DNA from: Lachnospiraceae bacterium UBA3845
GTDB lineage: Bacteria; Bacillota; Clostridia; Lachnospirales; Lachnospiraceae
Direction: 5' to 3'
NCBI GenBank assembly: GCA_002392705.1
Contig: DGHP01000028.1
Location: forward strand, 13,173 to 21,452
DNA length: 8,280 bases
Shown here: in pieces, positions 1 to 6,016 of the stretch
Position numbering within the stretch: position 1 is the first letter of the stretch
How the letters are laid out: the number at the start of each line of letters is the position of its first letter
Notes under the pieces: model-generated
Seen by the model: the letters and a program-made list of their open reading frames with translations, nothing else
Databases searched by the model: none
Told to the model about the DNA's origin: nothing
Program-made: the position numbers and the translations under genes

Positions 1-53
1 TTGCAGCTGACCGCCTCCTCCAATGTGGAAGCGATGATCACATTCCGCTCCAT
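1..53 (-). CDS. 5' end of an unrecognised protein, cut by the window edge
   Basis: Read leftward, an ATG at 51-53 opens a frame beginning MERNVIIASTLEEAVSC that runs off the window. The start is well supported: a full AGGAGGTG ribosome binding site lies at 61-68, nine bases upstream of the ATG measured from AGGAGG. Seventeen codons are too few to name a family, and I do not recognise it. The initiating ATG overlaps by one base the TGA of a small upstream frame (TGATG), so translational coupling is possible but unproven. The gene follows the phosphoglucomutase gene in the same direction and is separated from it by a hairpin, so it probably has its own promoter between 60 and 225. The best -10-like sequence there is TATAAC near 87-92, without a good -35. 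Confidence 0.6.
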   Translation of the reverse strand, partial: MERNVIIASTLEEAVSC

Positions 54-225
54 CAAGAATCACCTCCTGTCATCATATCATCCGCTGTTATACAGCCCTT
101 TCCGGTCATAACTGTGATGTAATGGTCAGAAGTATGGCCCGCCAAAAAGGACAAACAATTCTGGCATTTTCCGCATACCTGTATTCTGACCGGACTTTTG
201 CCCCTCTCATCATAATGATTATAAC

Positions 226-268
226 AGAAGACAGGCCTTCCCCTCAACGGGAAACAGGCCTGTCTTCT
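226..268 (-). terminator. Inverted repeat after phosphoglucomutase gene, probable terminator
   Basis: A perfect 13-base inverted repeat (AGAAGACAGGCCT at 226-238 and its complement at 256-268) encloses a 17-base loop. It lies about 85 bases beyond the stop codon of the phosphoglucomutase gene. Read leftward the stem is followed by GTTATAATCATTAT, which is AT-rich but is not a clean T-run. Read rightward it is followed by TCTGCTTCG. The stem is strong; its role as a terminator for the leftward gene is inferred from position. Confidence 0.55.
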
Positions 269-353
269 TCTGCTTCGTCTCCCGGTTCCTTTTCAGAAGC
301 CGGAAGGTTCCGGATCCGGACCGCGGCCGGACCGGATCAGATCTTTTAACTTA

Positions 354-2036
354 TCAGGAAAGATACGGCTTCACCGCAGCGGCAAGCTTATCCTTCTCCG
401 CTTCCGCTTCCGCAAGATCCCTGCCCTTTGTAGTGAAATAGGTCTTGATCTTCGGTTCTGTTCCGGACGGGCGGACTACGACGGAAGCGCCGTCCTCAAG
501 CTTGTAGATCAGGACGTTCGCTTTGGGAAGTCCTGTCTCCTCCGGCTTTTCATAGTCCGTTACGCTGACAACGGCGTCGCCCGCGAAGTCAGCCGGCGGA
601 TTCTTTCTGAGGCTTTCCATCATCTGCGCCATCTTGTCCATGCCGGAGAGGCCCGGGAATTCAAAGCTGTCCACCTTGTTCAGGTAGCGGCCGTACTGGG
701 CATAGATCTCTTCCAGATGCTGCTTGATGGAGGAGCCGATGCTTCTGTAATATGCAGCCATCTCGCAGATCAGCATGGAGCCGATGATCGCGTCCTTGTC
801 CCGCACATAGGGGCCTGCAAGGTATCCGTAGCTTTCCTCGAAGCCGAAGATGAAGCGGTCCACCTCGCCGTCCGCTTCAAGCTGCGCGATCTGGTCTCCG
901 ATCCATTTGAAGCCGGTCAGGGTCTCCCTGAGCTCCACTCCGTAATGCTCCGCGACCAGATTGGCCAGCGGCGTGGAGACGATGGACTTGACCGCAACCG
1001 GTTTTTCCGGCATGGTTCCCTTCTCGATCCTGCCCGCGCAGATATAGTCGAGAAGAAGGACGCCCATCTCATTGCCGGAAACCAGCTCGTAGGAGCCGTC
1101 CGGGCACTTCATGGCGATACCGACGCGGTCCGCGTCGGGGTCTGTGGCAAGCATCAGATCCGCACCGGTCTCCTTTGCCAGTTCCAGCCCCTTCTCCAGG
1201 GCTGCGAAAATCTCCGGATTCGGATAGGAGCAGGTGGTGAAGTAACCGTTCGGATACTCCTGTTCCGGAACGATGGTGATATCCTCGATACCGATATCCT
1301 TCAGGACTCTGGTAACCGGTACCAGGCCGGTGCCGTTGAGCGGGGAATAAACCAGCTTCAGGCCGGCGGTCCTGCACAGGCCCGGGCGCACCTGACGCTC
1401 CTCGATGGCGGCATACAGTGCATCCTTGCAGTCGTCTCCCACAAACTGAATCAGGCCCTTCTCCACGCCTTCCGCGAAGGACATGTACTTCGCCCCGGTC
1501 AGAACGTCCGTCTTCTGGATCGCGGCGTAGACCACTGCCGCGGCGTCATCCGTCATCTGGCAGCCGTCCGGGCCGTAAGCCTTGTAGCCGTTGTACTTTG
1601 CCGGGTTGTGGGAAGCCGTCACCATGATGCCCGCGTTGCATTTATAATATCTGGTCGCGAAGCTGAGGGCCGGAACCGGCATCAGCTCGTCGTAGATCCG
1701 GACATGAATTCCGTTGGCTGCCAGCACGCCGGCCGCGTCGCGGGCAAAATTCCAGCCTTTCAGACGGCTGTCATAGCTGATCGCGACGGTCTGCGTTCCG
1801 CCTTCTCCCTTGACCCAGTCTGCGATGCCCTGTGTCGCCTGGCGGACCACCCAGATATTCATCCGGTTGGTTCCGGCGCCGAGCGTGCCGCGAAGTCCTG
1901 CGGTTCCGAACTGAAGAGCTGCCGCGAATCTTTCCTTGATCGCATCATCATCGCCTTCGATATCCCTCAGTTCCTTCTTCAGGTCAAAGTCAACAAGATC
2001 CGCTTCCAGCCATCTCTTATAGTCATCAAGATACAT
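354..2036 (-). CDS. pgcA: Phosphoglucomutase / phosphomannomutase (alpha-D-phosphohexomutase)
   Basis: This is a cytosolic enzyme that interconverts glucose-6-phosphate and glucose-1-phosphate (or the mannose equivalents), feeding UDP-glucose, glycogen and cell-envelope sugar synthesis. All family landmarks are present in the 560 residues: FGTAGLRG at 43-50, the catalytic phosphoserine loop TASHNP at 140-145 (Ser142), the metal-binding DPDADR at 299-304, the sugar-binding GFEESYGY at 398-405, and the phosphate-binding RPSGTEPK at 522-529. The length fits the roughly 560-580 residue clostridial/Bacillus PgcA type. The ATG is preceded by GGGGGAAAGGATGG at a normal distance. It appears monocistronic, with a promoter at about 2120 and a hairpin beyond its stop. 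Whether glucose or mannose phosphate is preferred cannot be read from the sequence, so the symbol is by family resemblance. Confidence 0.95.
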   Translation of the reverse strand: MYLDDYKRWLEADLVDFDLKKELRDIEGDDDAIKERFAAALQFGTAGLRGTLGAGTNRMNIWVVRQATQGIADWVKGEGGTQTVAISYDSRLKGWNFARDAAGVLAANGIHVRIYDELMPVPALSFATRYYKCNAGIMVTASHNPAKYNGYKAYGPDGCQMTDDAAAVVYAAIQKTDVLTGAKYMSFAEGVEKGLIQFVGDDCKDALYAAIEERQVRPGLCRTAGLKLVYSPLNGTGLVPVTRVLKDIGIEDITIVPEQEYPNGYFTTCSYPNPEIFAALEKGLELAKETGADLMLATDPDADRVGIAMKCPDGSYELVSGNEMGVLLLDYICAGRIEKGTMPEKPVAVKSIVSTPLANLVAEHYGVELRETLTGFKWIGDQIAQLEADGEVDRFIFGFEESYGYLAGPYVRDKDAIIGSMLICEMAAYYRSIGSSIKQHLEEIYAQYGRYLNKVDSFEFPGLSGMDKMAQMMESLRKNPPADFAGDAVVSVTDYEKPEETGLPKANVLIYKLEDGASVVVRPSGTEPKIKTYFTTKGRDLAEAEAEKDKLAAAVKPYLS

Positions 2037-2080
2037 GTCTCAAACCATCCTTTCCCCCGAAATCAATCATCTTCAGCCAT

Positions 2081-2125
2081 GCTTTCCAAAAGCGCACACG
2101 GAAAGCTTTTTATACTGAGATTATA
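2081..2125 (-). promoter_or_regulatory. Promoter and leader of the phosphoglucomutase gene
   Basis: A perfect leftward TATAAT lies at 2120-2125. The matching -35 position 17 bases upstream reads TTTCTC, a poor match, so the site is called mainly on the -10. The implied start near 2113 gives a leader of about 75 bases. That leader holds a 7-bp hairpin (GCTTTCC at 2081-2087 with GGAAAGC at 2100-2106, 12-base loop), well clear of the ribosome binding site. No known riboswitch is recognised. Confidence 0.5.
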
Positions 2126-2165
2126 CCCTATGAAGGGGAAATGAGAAAGAGAAATCTGCCTGAAA

Positions 2166-2260
2166 CAGTTACGATTCACGGCCTGTCTGAAATCGGGTTC
2201 CGGTCCGTCCTGCCCGCAGGAGAAACAGGTTCTGATTTCAGATAAGGCCTGCGGGGCAGG
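2166..2260. repeat. Family 1 palindromic repeat, rearranged copy A
   Basis: Bases 2168-2204 match the left half and apex of the element at 6025-6061 with one difference (C for T). Bases 2235-2249 match the right arm (TTTCAGATAAGGCC and its neighbour). Between them lies about 30 bases absent from the other copy, and the outer right end (GTGAATTGTAAC in the other copy) is replaced by TGCGGGGCAGG. The extra sequence builds a second hairpin: CCTGCCCGCAGG (2209-2220) pairs with CCTGCGGGGCAGG (2248-2260) with one bulged base. No flanking direct repeat is seen. The copy lies in the spacer after the sulfotransferase gene and may also act as its transcript end, though there is no T-run. Confidence 0.7.
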
Positions 2261-2278
2261 AACTCCACACAGCCGCCT

Positions 2279-3385
2279 TCAGCCCCGCAGCTTTTTCACC
2301 AGCTTTCTGACAAGGGCCTTTCCCCCGTTCTGTTCCTTTTTCATGGCGCTGATCTTCTGCTGCTTCTGCTCCAGCTCATGGTGCAGGGCGTCGATCATAA
2401 TTCCGTACACTTCCGCCAGCTCTCCCGACGTAAAGACCGCTTCCTCGGAAGGCCTGTCCAGATCCGACTCGTCAAAAAGCGGACCGTCCAGATGCAGATA
2501 CTTATCAGCGACCGCCTCATTGGATCTGTCATACAGCCGCAGAAAATCCTTCCGTTCTTCATTTGGGAAGAAATTTCTGTTTTTCAGTTTGCCTTCCTCC
2601 TTCAGCTTCTTCTGGGCGATCTTGAGATAACGGTTTGTATAATTCATACGGTCCCTGAACTCGGGTCTTCTGTTCAGAAGCCGCTTTGCCTCCAGCACGC
2701 TGTCGGAGAGGCTCGGATTGATCTGCCCCGTCGGATAAACATAGGAGTCATTGATCTGCAGGCCGCACAGCTGAAGGAATTCCGACTGTATGGTGTCAGA
2801 GCCGGTCCAGCGGCTGCGGTCATAGGTCCGGACGATGATATTCTCCCTCCCGACCACGGCGGCGATCCGCTCCAGCTGGCTGTAGAAGTCAAGATGCAGG
2901 CGGGCTTCCCCGGTCTTCTCCATATAGCTTCGGAACGTTCTCTTTTCCGCGGACTTTACCTTCTGTCCCCAGAAGGAATACAGGAACTGGTCCTGCCGGC
3001 GCAGGTAAACGATCACCTTCAGGTCAGCATCCATCTCCCTGAAGCGGCCGGCAATCTTCTGCCAGAACGCTGTGATCCCCTGCTCATCCTCATAGGACCA
3101 GGTCCAGAGAGACTCGTCTGTAAGGATGATCCCCTTATATTTTTCAGAAAGATCGGAAAGGGTCCTGAAATTCTTCTCCCATGTTTCCCTCTCCTCCTCC
3201 GTCTCCAGACATCTGAGCCAGCGCCCGTTCCGGCCCGCGCGGACCTTGTAATAGCGCACGCCGAAATCAGGAAAAACATACCCCTCCTTCTGAAGCTGCC
3301 GGGTGTTTTCCGCAAGAAAGTCCTGGATCGCGGAAGAACCTGTCTTCGGGGTTCCGATATGAAGGTACAGTGTTGTGCGGGCCAT
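2279..3385 (-). CDS. Sulfotransferase-family protein (PAPS-type P-loop) with C-terminal charged tail
   Basis: The 368-residue protein opens with YLHIGTPKTGSSAIQ (residues 7-21), the classic 5'-phosphosulfate loop of PAPS-dependent sulfotransferases. A second core motif, VIVYLRRQDQFLYSFW (124-139), matches the strand, arginine and serine that hold the 3'-phosphate of PAPS. ILTDESLW (87-94) fits the strand before the substrate pocket in bacterial carbohydrate-type members. The last 40 residues are Lys/Gln/Glu-rich and look like a short coiled coil with a basic end (KALVRKLVKKLRG). No signal peptide or membrane segment is seen, so it is cytosolic or loosely membrane-associated. The start is fixed by AAGGAG nine bases upstream. 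The acceptor is unknown; an envelope or capsular glycan is a reasonable guess. It stands alone: no glycosyltransferase or PAPS-synthesis gene is in the window. No clear promoter is seen between it and the upstream tRNA terminator. Confidence 0.8.
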   Translation of the reverse strand: MARTTLYLHIGTPKTGSSAIQDFLAENTRQLQKEGYVFPDFGVRYYKVRAGRNGRWLRCLETEEERETWEKNFRTLSDLSEKYKGIILTDESLWTWSYEDEQGITAFWQKIAGRFREMDADLKVIVYLRRQDQFLYSFWGQKVKSAEKRTFRSYMEKTGEARLHLDFYSQLERIAAVVGRENIIVRTYDRSRWTGSDTIQSEFLQLCGLQINDSYVYPTGQINPSLSDSVLEAKRLLNRRPEFRDRMNYTNRYLKIAQKKLKEEGKLKNRNFFPNEERKDFLRLYDRSNEAVADKYLHLDGPLFDESDLDRPSEEAVFTSGELAEVYGIMIDALHHELEQKQQKISAMKKEQNGGKALVRKLVKKLRG

Positions 3386-3433
3386 AGTTCCCTGCTCCTT
3401 TCATCTGGTCATCCGTCTGCTCACGAGACGGGT

Positions 3434-3471
3434 CATAAAATAAGAAGCCGTGATCCTGAAATCACGGCTTC
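3434..3471 (-). terminator. Intrinsic terminator of the tRNA-Val gene
   Basis: Read leftward, GAAGCCGTGAT (3471-3461) pairs perfectly over 11 bp with its complement (3454-3444) around a six-base loop, followed by TTATTTTAT. This is a textbook rho-independent terminator about 70 bases beyond the 3' end of the tRNA. In the other direction the stem is followed by CCAATCTC, so it acts leftward only. The sulfotransferase start is about 50 bases further on; read-through may supply its transcript. Confidence 0.88.
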
Positions 3472-3518
3472 CCAATCTCAAAACTGAATCCGATTCCCTG
3501 CTGAACGCAATCCGCCGC

Positions 3519-3560
3519 CGGCAGGACTTATCTTCATTCTAAATGGAGACGGCAGGACTT
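3519..3560. repeat. Direct repeat of part of the tRNA 3' end
   Basis: The 11 bases CGGCAGGACTT occur at 3519-3529 and again at 3550-3560, 31 bases apart. The right copy is inside the tRNA-Val gene, covering part of the T-loop, the 3' strand of the T-stem and the first base of the acceptor strand. The left copy lies just downstream of the tRNA. It could be a remnant of a lost neighbouring tRNA or of an attachment site, or chance. Confidence 0.6.
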
Positions 3561-3616
3561 GAACCTGTGACCTACTACACGTCAAGCAGTTGCTCTCCCA
3601 GCTGAGCTACGTCTCC
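3544..3616 (-). tRNA. tRNA-Val (anticodon GAC)
   Basis: Read leftward, a complete 73-base cloverleaf is present. The 7-bp acceptor stem GGAGACG/CGTCTCC is perfect. The D-arm is GCTC/GAGC. The anticodon arm is ACTGC/GTAGT with the seven-base loop TTGACGT, placing GAC at positions 34-36 (reads GUC and GUU, valine). The variable loop has five bases, and the T-arm carries TTCAAGT. The discriminator is A, and no CCA is encoded (the next bases are TTTA), so CCA must be added after transcription. One flaw is visible: the outermost T-stem pair would be A·C. The gene is a single copy with its own promoter and terminator, not part of a tRNA array. Confidence 0.95.
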
Positions 3617-3636
3617 GTACTGTTCCGTACCTCAGT

Positions 3637-3665
3637 ACTATGCCACATCTGGAGAGAAAAAGCAA
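3637..3665 (-). promoter_or_regulatory. Promoter of the tRNA-Val gene
   Basis: Read leftward, TTGCTT (3665-3660) is followed after exactly 17 bases by CATAGT (3642-3637), preceded by TGG as in extended -10 sites. The expected start is near 3630, leaving a leader of about 15 bases before the mature 5' end. Neither hexamer is perfect, but spacing, position and extended -10 agree. Confidence 0.65.
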
Positions 3666-3735
3666 GTAAAAGTTTATTTTCGTCATTTTGCTCAAAATTT
3701 AAGAAAAAATTTATATAATTTGCCTTTTATGATTC

Positions 3736-3763
3736 TTGAATTCATTTTAGAAAGTTCTATACT
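3736..3763 (+). promoter_or_regulatory. Likely promoter of the small membrane protein gene
   Basis: TTGAAT (3736-3741) and TATACT (3758-3763) are 16 bases apart in an AT-rich stretch. The start would be near 3770, giving a 5' leader of about 55 bases. This is the better placed of two rightward candidates before the gene. Confidence 0.6.
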
Positions 3764-3780
3764 ACAGCTTAAGGGGAGAT

Positions 3781-3809
3781 GTTACAGAACTATTACATAG
3801 CCTTATAAT
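3781..3809 (+). promoter_or_regulatory. Second promoter-like sequence close to the start codon
   Basis: GTTACA (3781-3786), a 17-base spacer and a perfect TATAAT (3804-3809) form a good sigma-A-like site. Its transcript would begin around 3816, inside the ribosome binding site AGGAG (3814-3818), leaving only about ten leader bases. It may be a secondary start or a chance AT-rich match. Confidence 0.35.
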
Positions 3810-3825
3810 CAGCAGGAGTGATGAT

Positions 3826-4155
3826 ATGAGTGAGAGAAACAGAAAAAAATGCAGATGCCTCCTGATGGGTGCCTGTATCGCGCTCGGCATCTATTTCGGA
3901 GCTTACAGACTTGGCCTGATTCCGCTGTTTAATCTTCTTTACTGCCGTCATTACGGCATGCTTACCATGATGCACGCCATCGAATGCATCCTGTGCATCT
4001 CGGCCGCCATCCTGATTACCGCGTCCTCAGGTCTTCTGGGGATTGGCATTTCCTGGCTGCTGGGTTTCGACAGGAAAGCGCGCGGACATGAAGGAGAAAA
4101 ACGGTCCCGCATGAAAGGACACCGTCAGGCGCATCCCCATGCAGGGATTGCCTGA
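3826..4155 (+). CDS. Small two-TM membrane protein of unknown function
   Basis: I do not recognise this 109-residue protein. It has a basic N-terminus (NRKKCR), a hydrophobic segment at about residues 11-38, a short loop with Cys and His (YCRHYGMLTMMH), a second hydrophobic segment at about 51-79, and a highly charged tail rich in Arg, Lys and His (FDRKARGHEG onward, ending QAHPHAGIA). By the positive-inside rule both ends should be cytoplasmic, with a short extracellular loop. The start is supported by AGGAG seven bases before the ATG, and the gene has its own promoter region and a strong terminator, which argues that it is real. It is monocistronic and lies between the divergent tRNA and the convergent oxidoreductase gene. 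No catalytic motif is visible. Confidence 0.72.
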   Translation: MSERNRKKCRCLLMGACIALGIYFGAYRLGLIPLFNLLYCRHYGMLTMMHAIECILCISAAILITASSGLLGIGISWLLGFDRKARGHEGEKRSRMKGHRQAHPHAGIA

Positions 4156-4196
4156 AGATCCTGAGCAGTTTCTGTGCAGAATAAAATCAATCTGAC

Positions 4197-4229
4197 CAGG
4201 GAAACACTGATTTTATCAGCGTTTTCCTG
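4197..4229. repeat. Family 2 palindrome, compact hairpin copy
   Basis: CAGGGAAACACTGAT (4197-4211) and ATCAGCGTTTTCCTG (4215-4229) form 15-base arms with two non-complementary positions around a three-base TTT loop. The arm sequence GGGAAACACTGAT matches 12 of 13 bases at 7093-7105, the left end of another palindromic element in this window. It lies immediately before the terminator at 4238 and has no T-run of its own. No target duplication is seen. Confidence 0.6.
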
Positions 4230-4237
4230 AAATGTAT

Positions 4238-4282
4238 AAGGCCTTCCCGGCCGCTGTGAACCGGGAAGGCCTTTTCTTTTTT
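4238..4282. terminator. Strong intrinsic terminator between convergent genes
   Basis: AAGGCCTTCCCGG (4238-4250) and CCGGGAAGGCCTT (4261-4273) make a perfect 13-bp stem with a ten-base loop. Read rightward it runs into TTTTCTTTTTT, so it is a strong terminator for the small membrane protein gene. Read leftward the stem is followed by ATACATTTC after its own TT, so it may also stop the convergent oxidoreductase gene, less efficiently. Confidence 0.9.
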
Positions 4283-4327
4283 CCTTCACTCTTTTAACTG
4301 ATTTCAGATGAGAAGCCGCGCCGGATC

Positions 4328-5947
4328 TCATGCCCCGCAGGCCAGGTATTTTTTCAGGGTCTCCCGGACCGCTCCCGGCCCCCGGATCTCGTCGGCGAAC
4401 ATCGCCTCGATCTTTTCCCCGAGTCCCGCCTCATACAGATCCGTTCCGAAGATATGGCTGTTTGACAGGATCGGCGCAAGGATCCCGTGCAGATCGCAGT
4501 CCGTGCCGATCGTCACTCCCGCGAGAGCTGCCTGCAGTTCCCCGTTCATGGGATCCGGCGAAAGTTCGAACGTTTTTCCGTCATCCGTAATGGCCAGCAG
4601 GTATCTGAGCCATCCGGCAATCGCCAGCGGAATCCCGGTCAGGCCGGCCGCCGTTCCTTCCTTCTCCATATAGGCCCGGATCGTCTCCCCGAAACGGATC
4701 GCCAGCATCTGGGAGGTATCCACCGCGATTCTCTGCGGCGTGTCGCCCAGATAGCGGTTGGGGAAACGGACCGTCAGGCATTCCTGTATGAATGCCTCCG
4801 GGGAGAGAATGCCGGGATCCTGGACGACAGGCATCCCTTCTTTCAGGCCTACCGTGCGGGCAAGAGCGGACAGCTCCGGATCCGTCATCTCATCGGCAAA
4901 ATTCGTAAAGCCCAGCACGCAGCCGTATGGCGCGAGGGCTGTATGAATCGGATTCAGGCATACGGTCACTTTCATACGCTCAGATTTATTCACAGTCAGG
5001 CGGTCGGTAACGTAGACCCCTCCCTTCTCAAGGGGCGGCCTGCCGTTCGGAAAACTGTCCTCTACAACCAGATACTGGATCTCCTCCGCGTTCGCGAAAG
5101 GCGCAATATAGGTCTTCTTTGAGGTGATGACCGGATCCATATCCCGGACACCGTCCCTGCGGAGCAGATCAGCGATCTCCTGCTCCGGGCGCGGCGTGAT
5201 CTTGTCGATCATCGTCCAGGGGAATGCCACCCTGCCCTCATCCTCCAGATAAGCGATAAAGTCCGGCTCCACGAAACCCTTTCCGGCCCATTTTTCCGCT
5301 GTCTCCAGCACGGAAGAGCGAAGCTTCAGGCCGTTTTTCGAGACATTGTCCATAGAGACGAGTGCGATGGGATATGCGCCCGCCCTGTATCTTTCATAGA
5401 GCATGGAGGTCACCACGCCCATCGCGCCGGCCGGCGCGGCCGGTCCCTTCTCAAGGTCGGAGCGCACATAGCCTAGATACGCTCCGTCCGCGCCGCGCAG
5501 GGCATAGCCCTTCTCCGTGATGGTAAACGAGACCATCTGCAGGGAGGGACTGCGGAATACCTCCTTCAGCTTTTCCCAGTCTTCCGGAAATGCCGCCTGC
5601 GCCTTCACCGCACTTGCAAAGGGGGCCAGAACCTTCTTCACGATCCTCCCGTCCCCGTGCAGGGTCACGGCAAGGGCCAGATTGTCGAAGGGACGGTAGA
5701 TCCGGTCTACGACATCCATGTCGAAGGTCTCTGCGCAGATAATCCCGCCGTCCATCTCTCCTTCTTCAAGCAGCCTGTCCGCTATGCTTCCGATAAAAAT
5801 CCTGAAAATATTGCCGATCCCGAAATGCAGCCATGCAGGATTCTTATTTCCTTCCTCCGCAGCCTTCTCCGGCTGGTATGCGGGAAGCGCAATTCCTGCT
5901 TCTTCCCATGCCTTCCTGTCCTTCAGCCCTTCCCATGTCAGATTCAT
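4328..5947 (-). CDS. Mannitol dehydrogenase-family oxidoreductase, probably fructuronate reductase (D-mannonate oxidoreductase)
   Basis: This 539-residue cytosolic NAD(P)-dependent enzyme belongs to the polyol/hexonate long-chain dehydrogenase family (Rossmann N-domain, helical C-domain). Family marks in order: the dinucleotide loop FGIGNIFR (42-49), SMDNVSKNG (198-206), the FPWTMIDKITPRP block (242-254), EDSFPNGRPPLE (296-307), the catalytic region MKVTVCLNPIHTALA (325-339; Lys326, Asn332, His335), and NRYLGDTPQRIAVDTSQML (397-415). Members reduce fructuronate to mannonate in glucuronate breakdown, or oxidise mannitol, tagaturonate precursors and similar sugars. The fructuronate role is a guess from overall character, since no uxuA, uxaC or kdgK is in the window. 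The start is fixed by GGGAGG seven bases upstream of the ATG. The gene diverges from the AEC transporter, with a palindromic repeat in the shared spacer. No convincing leftward promoter was found. Confidence 0.85.
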   Translation of the reverse strand: MNLTWEGLKDRKAWEEAGIALPAYQPEKAAEEGNKNPAWLHFGIGNIFRIFIGSIADRLLEEGEMDGGIICAETFDMDVVDRIYRPFDNLALAVTLHGDGRIVKKVLAPFASAVKAQAAFPEDWEKLKEVFRSPSLQMVSFTITEKGYALRGADGAYLGYVRSDLEKGPAAPAGAMGVVTSMLYERYRAGAYPIALVSMDNVSKNGLKLRSSVLETAEKWAGKGFVEPDFIAYLEDEGRVAFPWTMIDKITPRPEQEIADLLRRDGVRDMDPVITSKKTYIAPFANAEEIQYLVVEDSFPNGRPPLEKGGVYVTDRLTVNKSERMKVTVCLNPIHTALAPYGCVLGFTNFADEMTDPELSALARTVGLKEGMPVVQDPGILSPEAFIQECLTVRFPNRYLGDTPQRIAVDTSQMLAIRFGETIRAYMEKEGTAAGLTGIPLAIAGWLRYLLAITDDGKTFELSPDPMNGELQAALAGVTIGTDCDLHGILAPILSNSHIFGTDLYEAGLGEKIEAMFADEIRGPGAVRETLKKYLACGA

Positions 5948-5983
5948 GCCGCGTCCTCCCTTATGCTGCCGGCTCTCCTGCCC

Positions 5984-6012
5984 TTGGCAAAGCCTTCCAT
6001 TTTCTGTATAAT
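5984..6012 (+). promoter_or_regulatory. Promoter of the AEC transporter gene
   Basis: TTGGCA (5984-5989) and a perfect TATAAT (6007-6012) are separated by exactly 17 bases, the best sigma-A-type promoter in the window. The predicted start is near 6019, inside the first copy of the 8-base direct repeat bordering the palindrome at 6025-6086. The transcript would therefore begin with that hairpin and have a leader of about 145 bases. The -35 lies only about 40 bases upstream of the divergent oxidoreductase start codon. Confidence 0.8.
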
Positions 6013-6016
6013 GATC

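Noticed and set aside
2081..2113. Hairpin followed by CTTTTTAT on the + strand, resembling a rightward terminator
   Set aside because: No rightward gene precedes it. It fits better as a hairpin in the leader of the leftward phosphoglucomutase gene.
717..2144. A 475-codon open frame on the + strand opposite the phosphoglucomutase gene
   Set aside because: It is an antisense shadow of a gene with every catalytic motif intact. Its translation resembles no protein and it has no start signals.
2378..3487. A 369-codon open frame on the + strand opposite the sulfotransferase gene
   Set aside because: It mirrors the sulfotransferase gene, whose motifs and ribosome binding site are clear. The shadow runs on through the tRNA terminator and has no family features.
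3779..3808. Nine-codon mini-frame (MLQNYYIAL) in the leader of the small membrane protein gene
   Set aside because: The GGGGAG directly touches its ATG, too close for normal initiation, and nothing suggests attenuation.
4487..5122. A 211-codon + strand frame inside the oxidoreductase gene
   Set aside because: It is a shadow of a conserved enzyme in biased GC-rich codons, with no ribosome binding site.
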